A DNA stretch of 21,674 bases from a virus. The notes under the pieces are model-generated. The model was not told where the DNA came from, did not search any database, and saw only the letters and a program-made list of their open reading frames with translations. Shown in pieces: positions 12,585 through 19,064 of this stretch; position 1 is the first letter of the stretch, and every line of letters starts with the position of its first letter. Both the position numbers and the translations under genes were made by a program. The stretch spans positions 1 to 21,674 of the IMG/VR virus record IMGVR_UViG_3300046516_000892; one strand, given 5' to 3'.

Positions 12585-13060
12585 GCGACAAGCTCTACAA
12601 AGAAGATGGCCTGCCACACATCATGCTGATGGATCAGGTCTTCACCTACAATCGCACCGACACGGGCGAGCAACTGCACTTCAATGTCTCGCTTATGGAT
12701 CGCCTGCGCAAAGAACATCCGAACTGGTTCTGGAAGCAGGAGCTACCCCTTGATGACACGATCTACGATCTCGTAATGCGTGGGCGTGGCGTCGAGGAAT
12801 ACAAAGTTGAACGCCTCACACCAGAGCAAGTCGATGAACCGGGCTTAGGCGTCCTACTCAACGATGACATTGATGAGGTTGCACCGAATCAGTTTGTACT
12901 AGTCGATGGCAATCACCGGCTGGTCAAACGGTTTCGTGCTGGTCTTCGTGGCATGGACGTGTGGATCACACTGAAGCCGGTGTGGGAAGTATGCTTGATG
13001 CACCCGGCTGATGCTGAGGCTGAAGACTTCCTCAATAAGCTTGTGCCGCAGATGAAATGA
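12581..13060 (+). CDS. ParB-like (DGNHR) domain protein
   Basis: This 159-aa protein contains FVLVDGNHRLVKRFRAGLRG (about residues 105-124). In ParB/Srx-superfamily proteins the DG.HR motif forms the nucleotide-binding (CTP or ATP) box, preceded by a beta-strand as here. The first 100 residues (including HIMLMDQVFTYN and NVSLMDRLRKEHPNWF) were not recognised, and there is no obvious ParB helix-turn-helix, so this is a stand-alone ParB-like domain rather than a partition protein. A GGAGG five bases before the ATG at 12581 fixes the start. It overlaps the preceding peptide gene by four bases. Nucleotide hydrolysis or DNA modification are possible roles. Confidence 0.6.
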   Translation: MSDKLYKEDGLPHIMLMDQVFTYNRTDTGEQLHFNVSLMDRLRKEHPNWFWKQELPLDDTIYDLVMRGRGVEEYKVERLTPEQVDEPGLGVLLNDDIDEVAPNQFVLVDGNHRLVKRFRAGLRGMDVWITLKPVWEVCLMHPADAEAEDFLNKLVPQMK

Positions 13061-13133
13061 GCACTAAGCGCCGCCCCATGCTGGGCGGCGTCATAGTGTT
13101 CACGCATTGTGACCACTGCAACGATGGAGAGAG
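13061..13133 (+). promoter_or_regulatory. Intergenic cassette: two-layer hairpin plus GATGGAGAGAG
   Basis: CACTA/TAGTG (13062-13066 with 13094-13098) encloses CGCCGCCC/GGGCGGCG (13069-13076 with 13083-13090). Layout and outer-stem wording match the cassette at 11444. GATGGAGAGAG (13123-13133) is three bases before the ATG at 13137. Confidence 0.75.
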
Positions 13134-13136
13134 AAA

Positions 13137-13496
13137 ATGAAGCACATGCACATTCATATCCGTGAACTGAAGTGTAATGTCCCGAACCCGCGCCCTGACC
13201 GGCGCAGCAAGGATTGGAATAAGCTGCCGGAAATCAAGGCCGGGAGCCGGTTCATATTCCACGAAGACACCATCTACTCAAGCGATCACCGATACGCTTA
13301 CGAAGGCCGTCGCACTGAACTTGGTAAGTTGATCGAGGAATACGCCGATGTAGTCGGCGCGGTATCGATCAAAGAATTGAAAGCCCTCTATAGCTGCGAC
13401 TGGAGCGGCGATGAAGTTCTTCGCGTCTTGCTCAAGCTTGGCAAGATCAGCGCTGCTGACTTCCAAGCCGCTGGAGAAGCCCCGGAGGACTTCTGA
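13137..13496 (+). CDS. 119-aa hypothetical protein
   Basis: The protein begins MKHMHIHIRELKCNVPNP, has a central beta-type stretch (GSRFIFHEDTIYSSDHRY), and a helical C-terminal half (TELGKLIEEYADVVGAV, GDEVLRVLLKLGKISAADF). It was not recognised, and no metal or catalytic motif is obvious apart from the His-rich start. Complete cassettes lie on both sides, so it is a single-gene unit in the series. Confidence 0.68.
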   Translation: MKHMHIHIRELKCNVPNPRPDRRSKDWNKLPEIKAGSRFIFHEDTIYSSDHRYAYEGRRTELGKLIEEYADVVGAVSIKELKALYSCDWSGDEVLRVLLKLGKISAADFQAAGEAPEDF

Positions 13497-13503
13497 TCCG
13501 ATC

Positions 13504-13567
13504 TGCACTTCGCAGGACGGCACCCGGTTGGTGCCGTCTCACGAAATGCACTGAACGATGGAGAGAG
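13504..13567 (+). promoter_or_regulatory. Intergenic cassette: long hairpin plus GATGGAGAGAG
   Basis: TGCACTTCG (13504-13512) pairs with CGAAATGCA (13542-13550) with one mismatch, and inside it GACGGCACC pairs with GGTGCCGTC (13516-13524 with 13530-13538). GATGGAGAGAG (13557-13567) precedes the ATG at 13571 by three bases. Confidence 0.75.
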
Positions 13568-13570
13568 AGG

Positions 13571-13801
13571 ATGAAAAATATCTACCACGGAGATATCGCA
13601 AAGCGCCGATGGACGAAAGTCCATGAGTACACTTATATCCAGTGTTTTCGCAGTGAGCGTGGCACCAAGTGGATGCTGCGCCGAGACGATGGCAAGCGCG
13701 TCATCGTCAGCCGCAAGCGATTCAACCAACTGGTTGATGAGCACCGAATAATCACGAAAGGAGACAGTCATGGCCTATGTCGTGATGGAAAAACTGGATG
13801 A
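13571..13801 (+). CDS. 76-aa basic hypothetical protein
   Basis: The protein begins MKNIYHGDIAKRRWTK and continues with YTYIQCFRSERGTKWMLR and KRVIVSRKRFNQLVDEH. It is strongly basic with aromatic residues and alternating strands, which would fit a small nucleic-acid-binding protein (inference). No family was recognised. Its 3' end overlaps the next gene by about 30 bases and contains that gene's ribosome site. Confidence 0.65.
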   Translation: MKNIYHGDIAKRRWTKVHEYTYIQCFRSERGTKWMLRRDDGKRVIVSRKRFNQLVDEHRIITKGDSHGLCRDGKTG

Positions 13802-13952
13802 GATGACGCCCGCATATGCGTTGCGTGATTTCAATCACCGGCAACAGGCCCTCTGGGAAATCCTGCGGCTGGAGAAAGAACGAGACGATGATCGTTACCC
13901 GCAATGGTCAATCATCGTCGCGCGAATGGAGAAGGACTACCCACTGAGCTAG
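13770..13952 (+). CDS. 60-aa hypothetical protein
   Basis: The protein MAYVVMEKLDEMTPAYAL continues with RDFNHRQQALWEILRLEKER and ends MEKDYPLS. It is acidic and helical. AAAGGAG, six bases before the ATG, is a canonical ribosome site, so this internal gene does not use the GATGGAGAGAG element. It overlaps the preceding gene. Function unknown. Confidence 0.65.
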   Translation: MAYVVMEKLDEMTPAYALRDFNHRQQALWEILRLEKERDDDRYPQWSIIVARMEKDYPLS

Positions 13953-13978
13953 ATGAAATAATGAAGTGATGCGACACC

Positions 13979-14030
13979 CTGCGGCCTAGCAAGCCGCAGT
14001 AGCCGCACCATGCGGAGAAGATGGAGAGAG
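13979..14030 (+). promoter_or_regulatory. Intergenic cassette: tandem hairpins plus GATGGAGAGAG
   Basis: CTGCGGC/GCCGCAG (13979-13985 with 13993-13999) is followed by CCGCA-CCA-TGCGG (14003-14015). GATGGAGAGAG occupies 14020-14030, four bases before the ATG at 14035. The order GACACCCTG..CAGTAGCCGC..GCGG recurs in the cassette at 15052. Confidence 0.75.
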
Positions 14031-14034
14031 AAAG

Positions 14035-15042
14035 ATGCGAAAACTTGTCACCACGGCGGTGGCAGCGCTAGCGCTGTCCGCCGCCATAACCGCAACCGGC
14101 AAACCTGCCGTCGCGGACGCTACCAATATCGTAACGCTCGCCCAGAGCGGTTATTGGACCACCTACTCGCTGCTTTCCGACAATGGCATCAGATCGTGCC
14201 AGATGCGTAGCGGCAACCCCACCAAATCATTTTACGTCAAGTGGTTTGATGGTCGCAGCACATTCAGCGTCCAGATGTTCGATGATAGCTGGCGCTTACC
14301 CAAGGGCCAGAAATACGGGCTAACTGTCGTATTCGACCGCACCGTATTCTCCACTGAGGCTGCCGTCAGTGAAATGATGCGATACGACAACGGCACCTAC
14401 ACTGGTGTGCTGGAGTTCAAGGTCCAGTACGAAGTGCTGGACAAGTTCATTGCTGAGTTTGCCAATGCTGATGTTCTGACAATCCAGTACGCCAGCAGTT
14501 CGGACACCATCGACATGACTGGCTCGCGCGTTGCGGGCAAGGCATTCATCGATTGCATCCGAAAGACAGTCGATGAAACGCCTTTTGCTAAAACGGTGCC
14601 GCTGCCTATTGCTCGCGCAGAAGCACCGCCGAACGTCACAACCGTGCCGAAGACAACCGCCAGCCGGGATAGCATTCCGATCATCGTCAGCCCAAGCGGC
14701 AGCGCAATCCATATCGACGTGCTGCTAGGTGGGTTACCGATCCGTATGCTGGTGGACACTGGTGCAATGTCCTCACAGATACCGCAGACCTTTGCCAGCA
14801 TGTTACTGCGCAATGGCAGTGCGGTAGATGCTGGCACCACAGTCGTTCGCTACGCCAACGGCAGCAAGGCTGTTGAAAGAGTGATCCGTATTCGCGAACT
14901 GCGAGTTGGCAGTCATGTGGTTCGCGATGTCGAAGCAACGATATCTGACGGCCCACCGTTGATTGGCTTTCCTGTCATCAATGGCATTGCCCCGTTCACC
15001 ATCGACACGCGAGTCGGTGAATTGATCTGGCACAACTCTTGA
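14035..15042 (+). CDS. Secreted retropepsin-like aspartic protease
   Basis: This 335-aa protein starts with a Sec signal peptide (first ~28 residues, beginning MRKLVTTAVAALALSAA, probable cleavage near VADA). Residues 30-185 form an unrecognised exported domain. The C-terminal part (about 215-333) is a single-chain retropepsin-type domain: AIHIDVLLGGLPIRMLVDTG (225-243) with catalytic-type D241-T-G-A, a flap-like middle, then LIGFPVINGIAPFTIDTR (309-326), which corresponds to the hydrophobic-Gly segment before the final strand. Members work as homodimers. In phages such proteases are uncommon outside the prohead, and the signal peptide places this one in the periplasm, so cleavage of host envelope proteins is a possibility (inference). 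It has a full upstream cassette. Confidence 0.8.
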   Translation: MRKLVTTAVAALALSAAITATGKPAVADATNIVTLAQSGYWTTYSLLSDNGIRSCQMRSGNPTKSFYVKWFDGRSTFSVQMFDDSWRLPKGQKYGLTVVFDRTVFSTEAAVSEMMRYDNGTYTGVLEFKVQYEVLDKFIAEFANADVLTIQYASSSDTIDMTGSRVAGKAFIDCIRKTVDETPFAKTVPLPIARAEAPPNVTTVPKTTASRDSIPIIVSPSGSAIHIDVLLGGLPIRMLVDTGAMSSQIPQTFASMLLRNGSAVDAGTTVVRYANGSKAVERVIRIRELRVGSHVVRDVEATISDGPPLIGFPVINGIAPFTIDTRVGELIWHNS

Positions 15043-15051
15043 CACGACACC

Positions 15052-15103
15052 CTGCCGCCTACGGGCGGCAGTAGCCGCGTCAATGCGGAAATGATGGAGA
15101 GAG
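15052..15103 (+). promoter_or_regulatory. Intergenic cassette: tandem hairpins plus GATGGAGAGAG
   Basis: CTGCCGCC-TACG-GGCGGCAG (15052-15071) is followed by CCGC/GCGG (15075-15078 with 15085-15088). GATGGAGAGAG (15093-15103) lies three bases before the ATG at 15107. It is nearly a copy of the cassette at 13979 with compensatory changes in the stem. Confidence 0.78.
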
Positions 15104-15106
15104 CAA

Positions 15107-15277
15107 ATGCGAATCAACATAGAAGGCATCGTCGCCTATCGCGAAAAGCTTGAACGCGAACGGCGTGAACGAGAATTGGATGAGGGTAGGAGACTGCCCT
15201 TATACATCGAAGATGAACCAAGAGACGAAAAACCTGTTGATGGTGACAAAAATGAGTTCACTATCAGCTTCACATGA
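15107..15277 (+). CDS. 56-aa charged hypothetical protein
   Basis: The protein begins MRINIEGIVAYREKLERE, continues with an Arg/Glu-rich helix, and has an acidic C-terminal half (YIEDEPRDEKPVDGDKNE) ending FTISFT. It was not recognised. The ATG is three bases after the motif, and the stop overlaps the next GATGGAGAGAG. The charge pattern suggests a short coiled coil followed by a disordered tail. Confidence 0.65.
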   Translation: MRINIEGIVAYREKLERERRERELDEGRRLPLYIEDEPRDEKPVDGDKNEFTISFT

Positions 15278-15286
15278 TGGAGAGAG
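15276..15286 (+). promoter_or_regulatory. GATGGAGAGAG motif overlapping a stop codon, serving a GTG start
   Basis: The motif begins within the TGA of the 56-aa gene and ends two bases before the GTG at 15289. There is no hairpin at this junction. Confidence 0.65.
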
Positions 15287-15288
15287 AC

Positions 15289-15381
15289 GTGGTTTATGCC
15301 TTACAGCTATCGGCATACGTGGCGGCGGTCGGCATGATCGCTTCCGCGTTTATTTTCTGGCTGGGCTACCTTTTGGCCTAG
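15289..15381 (+). CDS. 30-aa single-pass membrane peptide
   Basis: From the GTG the peptide reads MVYALQLSAYVAAVGMIASA, then FIFWLGYLLA, essentially one hydrophobic helix. Motif spacing supports the non-ATG start; an ATG inside the same stretch is out of frame. Function unknown. It is one of several isolated membrane miniproteins in the window. Confidence 0.55.
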   Translation: MVYALQLSAYVAAVGMIASAFIFWLGYLLA

Positions 15382-15419
15382 CCAGACCGTCAAGGTGCCT
15401 GTACATTAAGGGGGCTAAA

Positions 15420-15614
15420 GTGGATACCGATCAAGAACTCTTTCGCGTCCAGTGCCGGGTGCTTGCACTTGGCACTGATACGCGACTGACCGCCAAGCAA
15501 CTACGAGACGAACTAATGCAACTGCGCGAGGAGATCATGCAGCGCAGGGCAAAGCTAGCAAAGAAGATGGAGAGAGAAAAATGCGACGTGGAAGTATCCT
15601 TACCGTTGAGGTGA
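15420..15614 (+). CDS. 64-aa coiled-coil hypothetical protein
   Basis: It begins at a GTG with AAGGGGG five bases upstream: VDTDQELFRVQCRVLALG, then a heptad-like helix LRDELMQLREEIMQRRAKLA with basic residues, ending CDVEVSLPLR. Its 3' end contains a GATGGAGAGAG element read in frame as part of KKMEREK, so the motif for the next gene is embedded in coding sequence. The two genes overlap by 34 bases in different frames. Function unknown. Confidence 0.6.
   Translation: MDTDQELFRVQCRVLALGTDTRLTAKQLRDELMQLREEIMQRRAKLAKKMEREKCDVEVSLPLR
15566..15576 (+). promoter_or_regulatory. GATGGAGAGAG motif embedded in a coding sequence
   Basis: The element lies inside the 64-aa gene and precedes the ATG at 15581 by four bases. 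Its survival under coding constraint argues that the full sequence matters, not just a Shine-Dalgarno core. Confidence 0.75.
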
Positions 15615-15940
15615 TGGCAACGATTCCAGCCATGGTCTATGCGGGGCTAAATGCCGTTACCATATCCGAACGAATCGGCTGCAAGGTATCGACGCTCAGG
15701 GTGCGATGCTCGCAAGAGGGCATCAGCCTGCGCCGACCGTCGATCTACCGGGACCGTAACCGCAAAATACCAAGTCTGAATGTCCAGCTAAACCGGACAG
15801 CCATGCTGTACTTCCGGGAGCTATCCCGCACCACGGGAAGCACCGAAACACGGCTGGTGAAGGAGTTGCTGGACGTTATTGCGCGCGACGATCTTTTCAA
15901 TGCCGTGATGGATAAGTCTACGACAAAGGATGCCGCGTAA
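15581..15940 (+). CDS. HTH-type DNA-binding protein
   Basis: This 119-aa protein contains a helix-turn-helix-like segment, AGLNAVTISERIGCKVSTLRV (about residues 21-41), followed by RCSQEGISLRRP. This resembles the N-terminal DNA-binding part of GcrA-like or resolvase-like regulators. The C-terminal half (NVQLNRTAMLYFRELSRTTG, then RLVKELLDVIARDDLFNAV) looks like a ribbon-helix-helix or dimerisation module. A regulatory role in this arm is plausible. The motif decides the start at 15581; MATIP, eleven codons on, is a weaker alternative. Confidence 0.68.
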   Translation: MRRGSILTVEVMATIPAMVYAGLNAVTISERIGCKVSTLRVRCSQEGISLRRPSIYRDRNRKIPSLNVQLNRTAMLYFRELSRTTGSTETRLVKELLDVIARDDLFNAVMDKSTTKDAA

Positions 15941-15953
15941 AAACTACCAACCT

Positions 15954-15963
15954 GATGGAGAGA
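15954..15963 (+). promoter_or_regulatory. GATGGAGAGA motif, no hairpin
   Basis: Only 13 bases separate the preceding stop from this motif, which stands three bases before the ATG at 15967. The ATG inside the motif is in frame with the gene, so a product four residues longer (MERK added) is possible. Confidence 0.7.
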
Positions 15964-15966
15964 AAA

Positions 15967-16227
15967 ATGAAACCACTAAAACCCGGAAACAAGATGCGTA
16001 CCGTGCAAATGGAACGCAAGATAACCAGCGTCACTGAAGAGATGATGGTGGATGCTCATCGAGGCGGCATGCAATTTTACTGGTCAGTTGCCGCTGGCAA
16101 GACCACCATTGATTCCGACGACTCGGTCGAGAAGCAGGCGATTGCACTGTACGACACATATGCTGAACGCACCGCATATGTTGCTGGCTTTCACGGAGCA
16201 AGGAGGCGAGCAGCAAAGATGAACTGA
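15967..16227 (+). CDS. 86-aa hypothetical protein
   Basis: The protein begins MKPLKPGNKMRTVQMERK and continues with EEMMVDAHRGGMQFYWSVAAG and YDTYAERTAYVAGFHGARRR. The N-terminus and C-terminus are basic and the middle is helical. It was not recognised. The TGA is followed at once by the longest structured intergenic region of the right arm. Confidence 0.65.
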   Translation: MKPLKPGNKMRTVQMERKITSVTEEMMVDAHRGGMQFYWSVAAGKTTIDSDDSVEKQAIALYDTYAERTAYVAGFHGARRRAAKMN

Positions 16228-16363
16228 GCTACCCGTGCAGGGGGTAGTCACCAGCCGGGTAGCGGATGGCTCGGTACCGAAAGGCAACCTGCGTTCCTGC
16301 ACGGGACGTAGACATAACGTCCAAGGTTGTCGACATCCGCACCTTATTCAATGATGGAGAGAG
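16228..16363 (+). promoter_or_regulatory. Complex structured leader with pseudoknot potential, ending in GATGGAGAGAG
   Basis: CCCGTGCAGG (16232-16241) pairs perfectly with CCTGCACGGG (16296-16305). GCGGATG inside that loop (16262-16268) pairs with CATCCGC outside it (16334-16340), an H-type pseudoknot topology. Competing pairings exist: GCTACCC (16228-16234) with GGGTAGC (16257-16263), and GGACGT/ACGTCC (16304-16309 with 16317-16322). The motif lies at 16353-16363 before the GTG at 16367. This differs from all the simple hairpin cassettes and has the look of a switchable RNA. Confidence 0.6.
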
Positions 16364-16366
16364 AAC

Positions 16367-17398
16367 GTGAAAAATTCACCAACACTGGCTGACGCCGCGA
16401 TCCGGGAATCGCTGCGCAACCACTCAAGAGGCGTCCCGTCCCGTATTGGCCAAAAGATTGCAGCCGCCCGTAAATTCGTGCTCGATACCGAGGCCAGCAG
16501 ATTCTTGTCAGATTTATCCCACGCCAGTTATGTCGATGGAGAAGCTATAGCTTTAACTGCGGTTGAAAAGACGCGCCAACTGGCGCGTCTTCCGCATGCC
16601 ATCACATGGATTGAGTATGACCCCAGAGCGTTCAAGGCGCGAACCGTCGAGGCGTATTCCGGCAAAGTCAATTACATCACCCCTGAGCGCGACACGGTCA
16701 CCGGCAACCTGATGATCCGGCGCGACATCGAAGGCCCGAGGATTCCACCAGAGAACATCGTCCCGAACATTGGCTGGCTGATGGAGCAATGTGGTGAGAC
16801 GTTTGTCGTCACCATCCTTGTTGGTGATGGCGAGGGATCGGTACTGACGTTGCCGTGCGCCTTTGCGTGGACATCTGACGACAGTGTCCCCAACCTTAAA
16901 AAGTCAACGCCAAAGGAAAATCCACCCGACAGCTATCTTGCCACCGGCATCCACGGTTACGACTCGCCGCATGTGGTGATCGGCACCGTACCTGAGATGA
17001 AGTGGATATCGCCTGACACTGCCACGAAAGCGCTAACGGAGTGGATGAGCGAATTGCGCTTCATCTGGGCACTGCTCGCTGCCGTCAACGACATCCCGGT
17101 TGGCATCAAGCATGTCACACCGTCCAAGGGTTACGTCGCCCGTGGACGCTATAGGAAATTCGTGGAGCACAGCGTCATCAGCATTCTGATCCCGAAGCAA
17201 CGTGACCCACAGGTATTTGCCAGAGAAATCGTCGCCGTCTCACGGCGGCGGGCGCACATGGTCAGAGGCCATTGGCGTCGAAACTGGCGAAGCCCAGACG
17301 GAAAGATATGGGTGAACGAACATCAACGCGGAGATGCTTCGCTGGGGTTCGTCCTGCATGACTATTCCGTGGAGCACAAACAGGAGCCAGCACCATGA
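16367..17398 (+). CDS. 343-aa phage protein, paralogue of the gene at 17949
   Basis: The GTG start is placed three bases after the motif. The protein has ARLPHAITWIEYD (about residues 73-85), a central region with an IPVGIKH segment, and a basic C-terminal end RAHMVRGHWRRNW (295-307) followed by WVNEHQRGD. The 17949 product has CRMPYDNMWIEYRG and RLHLVRGHFKIRR with WWCPFTRGD in the same order, so the two are distant paralogues sharing an N-terminal hydrophobic block and a C-terminal V-R-G-H-[WF] block. Function is unknown. The basic ending suggests nucleic-acid contact. The stop overlaps the next ATG by ATGA. Confidence 0.7.
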   Translation: MKNSPTLADAAIRESLRNHSRGVPSRIGQKIAAARKFVLDTEASRFLSDLSHASYVDGEAIALTAVEKTRQLARLPHAITWIEYDPRAFKARTVEAYSGKVNYITPERDTVTGNLMIRRDIEGPRIPPENIVPNIGWLMEQCGETFVVTILVGDGEGSVLTLPCAFAWTSDDSVPNLKKSTPKENPPDSYLATGIHGYDSPHVVIGTVPEMKWISPDTATKALTEWMSELRFIWALLAAVNDIPVGIKHVTPSKGYVARGRYRKFVEHSVISILIPKQRDPQVFAREIVAVSRRRAHMVRGHWRRNWRSPDGKIWVNEHQRGDASLGFVLHDYSVEHKQEPAP

Positions 17399-17607
17399 AC
17401 ATAATCCCCGTTGAAGTCCAATTGCCGTGCCAACCGAAAACCCGGCGCATCGTTGGCAAGGCCCCGGACTATTACACCGCTGGCGAGGTTGCCACGATGG
17501 TTGGAATCCCCGCTGGATTCCTCATCGATGGAAAGATCATCCGGCGTGGCGGCAAGATGCGCTGGTCGCTGGTGACCAATGTCATGAACACTGGGAGACC
17601 TGTGTGA
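17395..17607 (+). CDS. 70-aa hypothetical protein with an HTH-like segment
   Basis: The protein contains APDYYTAGEVATMVGIPAGF (about residues 23-42), which resembles a MerR/excisionase-type winged-helix start, then a basic IIRRGGKMRW. That would make it a small DNA-binding protein. The first 20 residues are Pro-rich. It starts by ATGA overlap and ends by TGATG overlap with the next frame, so it belongs to a translationally coupled run. Confidence 0.62.
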   Translation: MNIIPVEVQLPCQPKTRRIVGKAPDYYTAGEVATMVGIPAGFLIDGKIIRRGGKMRWSLVTNVMNTGRPV

Positions 17608-17810
17608 TGGAATGGTTCTTCATAATCTTGGTCATCATCTATCTGATGTCGCGAGCATCAAACAAAACCGTAACGGTGGAGAGAGCAAATGATGAAGTCA
17701 CTTACAATCTTAATATTGTTATCACTGACCGGCGCAGCGATGGCTCAGTATCAGAACCGCACATTCTACGGTCCAAATGGGAGCGTGGTCGGACAATCGA
17801 CCACCAGTAG
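17607..17810 (+). CDS. 67-aa protein with N-terminal membrane helix
   Basis: MEWFFIILVIIYLMSRASNK is a signal-anchor helix, followed by a polar tail (NDEVTYNLNIVITDRRSD and beyond). The ATG overlaps the preceding TGA. The last 122 bases overlap the following secreted-protein gene, so part of the tail may be constrained more by that frame. It also carries the variant ribosome motif GGTGGAGAGAGC for its neighbour. Function unknown. Confidence 0.5.
   Translation: MEWFFIILVIIYLMSRASNKTVTVERANDEVTYNLNIVITDRRSDGSVSEPHILRSKWERGRTIDHQ
17675..17686 (+). promoter_or_regulatory. Variant motif GGTGGAGAGAGC inside a coding sequence
   Basis: It differs from the consensus by GG for GA at the start and precedes the ATG at 17689 by two bases. 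Like the copy at 15566, it is embedded in the upstream gene. Confidence 0.6.
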
Positions 17811-17952
17811 CAGCGGCCAGACCACCTTCTACGATTCCCACGGCCAGATCGCCGGACGCACCCAGCCGCTCAGTGGCGGCACCACCGTGATCTATGACGC
17901 GCAGGGCCGTCGCACTGGTACGGTCACCACTCAAGGTCCGTTCAAAAAATGA
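17689..17952 (+). CDS. Secreted 87-aa protein with ~20-residue repeats
   Basis: The protein begins MMKSLTILILLSLTGAAMAQ, a Sec signal peptide with probable cleavage at AMA-Q. The mature part has three related units of about 20 residues: FYGPNGSVVGQSTTSSSG, FYDSHGQIAGRTQPLSGG and IYDAQGRRTGTVTTQG, each [FI]Y-x-x-x-G-x-x-x-G. This YD-repeat-like pattern is common in small exported proteins of unknown function. Its TGA overlaps the next ATG as ATGA. Confidence 0.7.
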   Translation: MMKSLTILILLSLTGAAMAQYQNRTFYGPNGSVVGQSTTSSSGQTTFYDSHGQIAGRTQPLSGGTTVIYDAQGRRTGTVTTQGPFKK

Positions 17953-19064
17953 ATCTCGCTGACCATATTCAGGCTGCGCCCGGTACCGGATACGACATCG
18001 CAGGGACGATGTCGGCTCTAGCGCATTTCATCGCCAAGGCTGAACGCTTTGAGATGAGCGAGGATGTCGTGCAGGCTTGCGTCTCGCTGGTGGACACCAA
18101 GCCGTCAGCACTCAACGCCGCAATGCCGCTCTGCCGTATGCCATACGACAATATGTGGATCGAATATCGCGGCGGCATCAACGCCCACAACAATACGCGC
18201 GACCCTCTCACTGCACCGATCCCGGAACGGCAGGGCTTTCTGATCCGGAGCACTGGTCAGGGTTGCGTGGGCTTTGCCACGGTGGTGTGGGTACACAAGA
18301 CGCTTCCCGGCCTCGATGGTGTCAATGTCAACGCGCCGTTCTCTTCACCGTTTGCGATCTATTTCGATTGGCGTCCGGACGGTGACGTGCGTGAAACCAT
18401 CCGCGCCATGCACAAATCAATGCTCCGTGATTTTCCCCGTAATGATCTAGAACGTGCCGCGCTGGCTGGCGTGATTATGTGGTTGGAAAAGATTTTCCTG
18501 AGCACCACCCCAACCGAGGAAATTAAACGCTTCTTCATGATCCGGCATGGCTGGAAGAAATTTGCCAACAATCCGATTGAGATCGAGGCAATGCGCAATG
18601 CAGAAAACCATATGCTTGCTGGCCTGTCGCCGTTTGGCGTCAAGCTGATCCTCGAAATGCTTGTGGCAACTCTTGAGAACAACAACCCGGAAGGTGCCAA
18701 ACAGATATTTTCTAATTGGCTGGGCGACATTCAGGGCGAGGGTGTGTTCATGGAGTGCTTCCTCGCCATGCTTAATTCACGCAATTGCATCGAGCGTGAA
18801 CCGGTGGACTTCTCCAAGCTAAACAAGGCGCGGCAGAAACGCGGCAAACGTCCATTGCTCAGCTACACCAAGACCAAGATCGTCTTATCAAAAACCCAAG
18901 CCCGCACCGCCAGTGCCCGTGGCATAGAGCGTGAGGCAGCACGGCTGCATCTGGTGCGTGGACATTTCAAAATCAGGCGCACTGGCGTGTACTGGTGGTG
19001 TCCATTCACGCGCGGGGATGCAAAGCGTGGCGCACTCAAACGGGAGGAATACGAAGTCAAATGA
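17949..19064 (+). CDS. 371-aa phage protein, paralogue of the gene at 16367
   Basis: The protein is mainly helical, with CRMPYDNMWIEYRGG (about residues 62-76), a hydrophobic middle including GVIMWLEKIFLS, and the C-terminal block RLHLVRGHFKIRR (332-344) followed by GVYWWCPFTRGD. These blocks match the 16367 product in order and spacing from the C-terminus, marking divergent duplicates. Its ATG overlaps the preceding stop. A ribosome-binding GGGAGGAA for the next gene lies inside its last codons. Function unknown. Confidence 0.7.
   Translation: MNLADHIQAAPGTGYDIAGTMSALAHFIAKAERFEMSEDVVQACVSLVDTKPSALNAAMPLCRMPYDNMWIEYRGGINAHNNTRDPLTAPIPERQGFLIRSTGQGCVGFATVVWVHKTLPGLDGVNVNAPFSSPFAIYFDWRPDGDVRETIRAMHKSMLRDFPRNDLERAALAGVIMWLEKIFLSTTPTEEIKRFFMIRHGWKKFANNPIEIEAMRNAENHMLAGLSPFGVKLILEMLVATLENNNPEGAKQIFSNWLGDIQGEGVFMECFLAMLNSRNCIEREPVDFSKLNKARQKRGKRPLLSYTKTKIVLSKTQARTASARGIEREAARLHLVRGHFKIRRTGVYWWCPFTRGDAKRGALKREEYEVK

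Noticed and set aside
8632-15071. Intergenic hairpins as ordinary Rho-independent terminators
   Set aside because: None of them is followed by a run of T, unlike the true terminators at 20071 and 21211.
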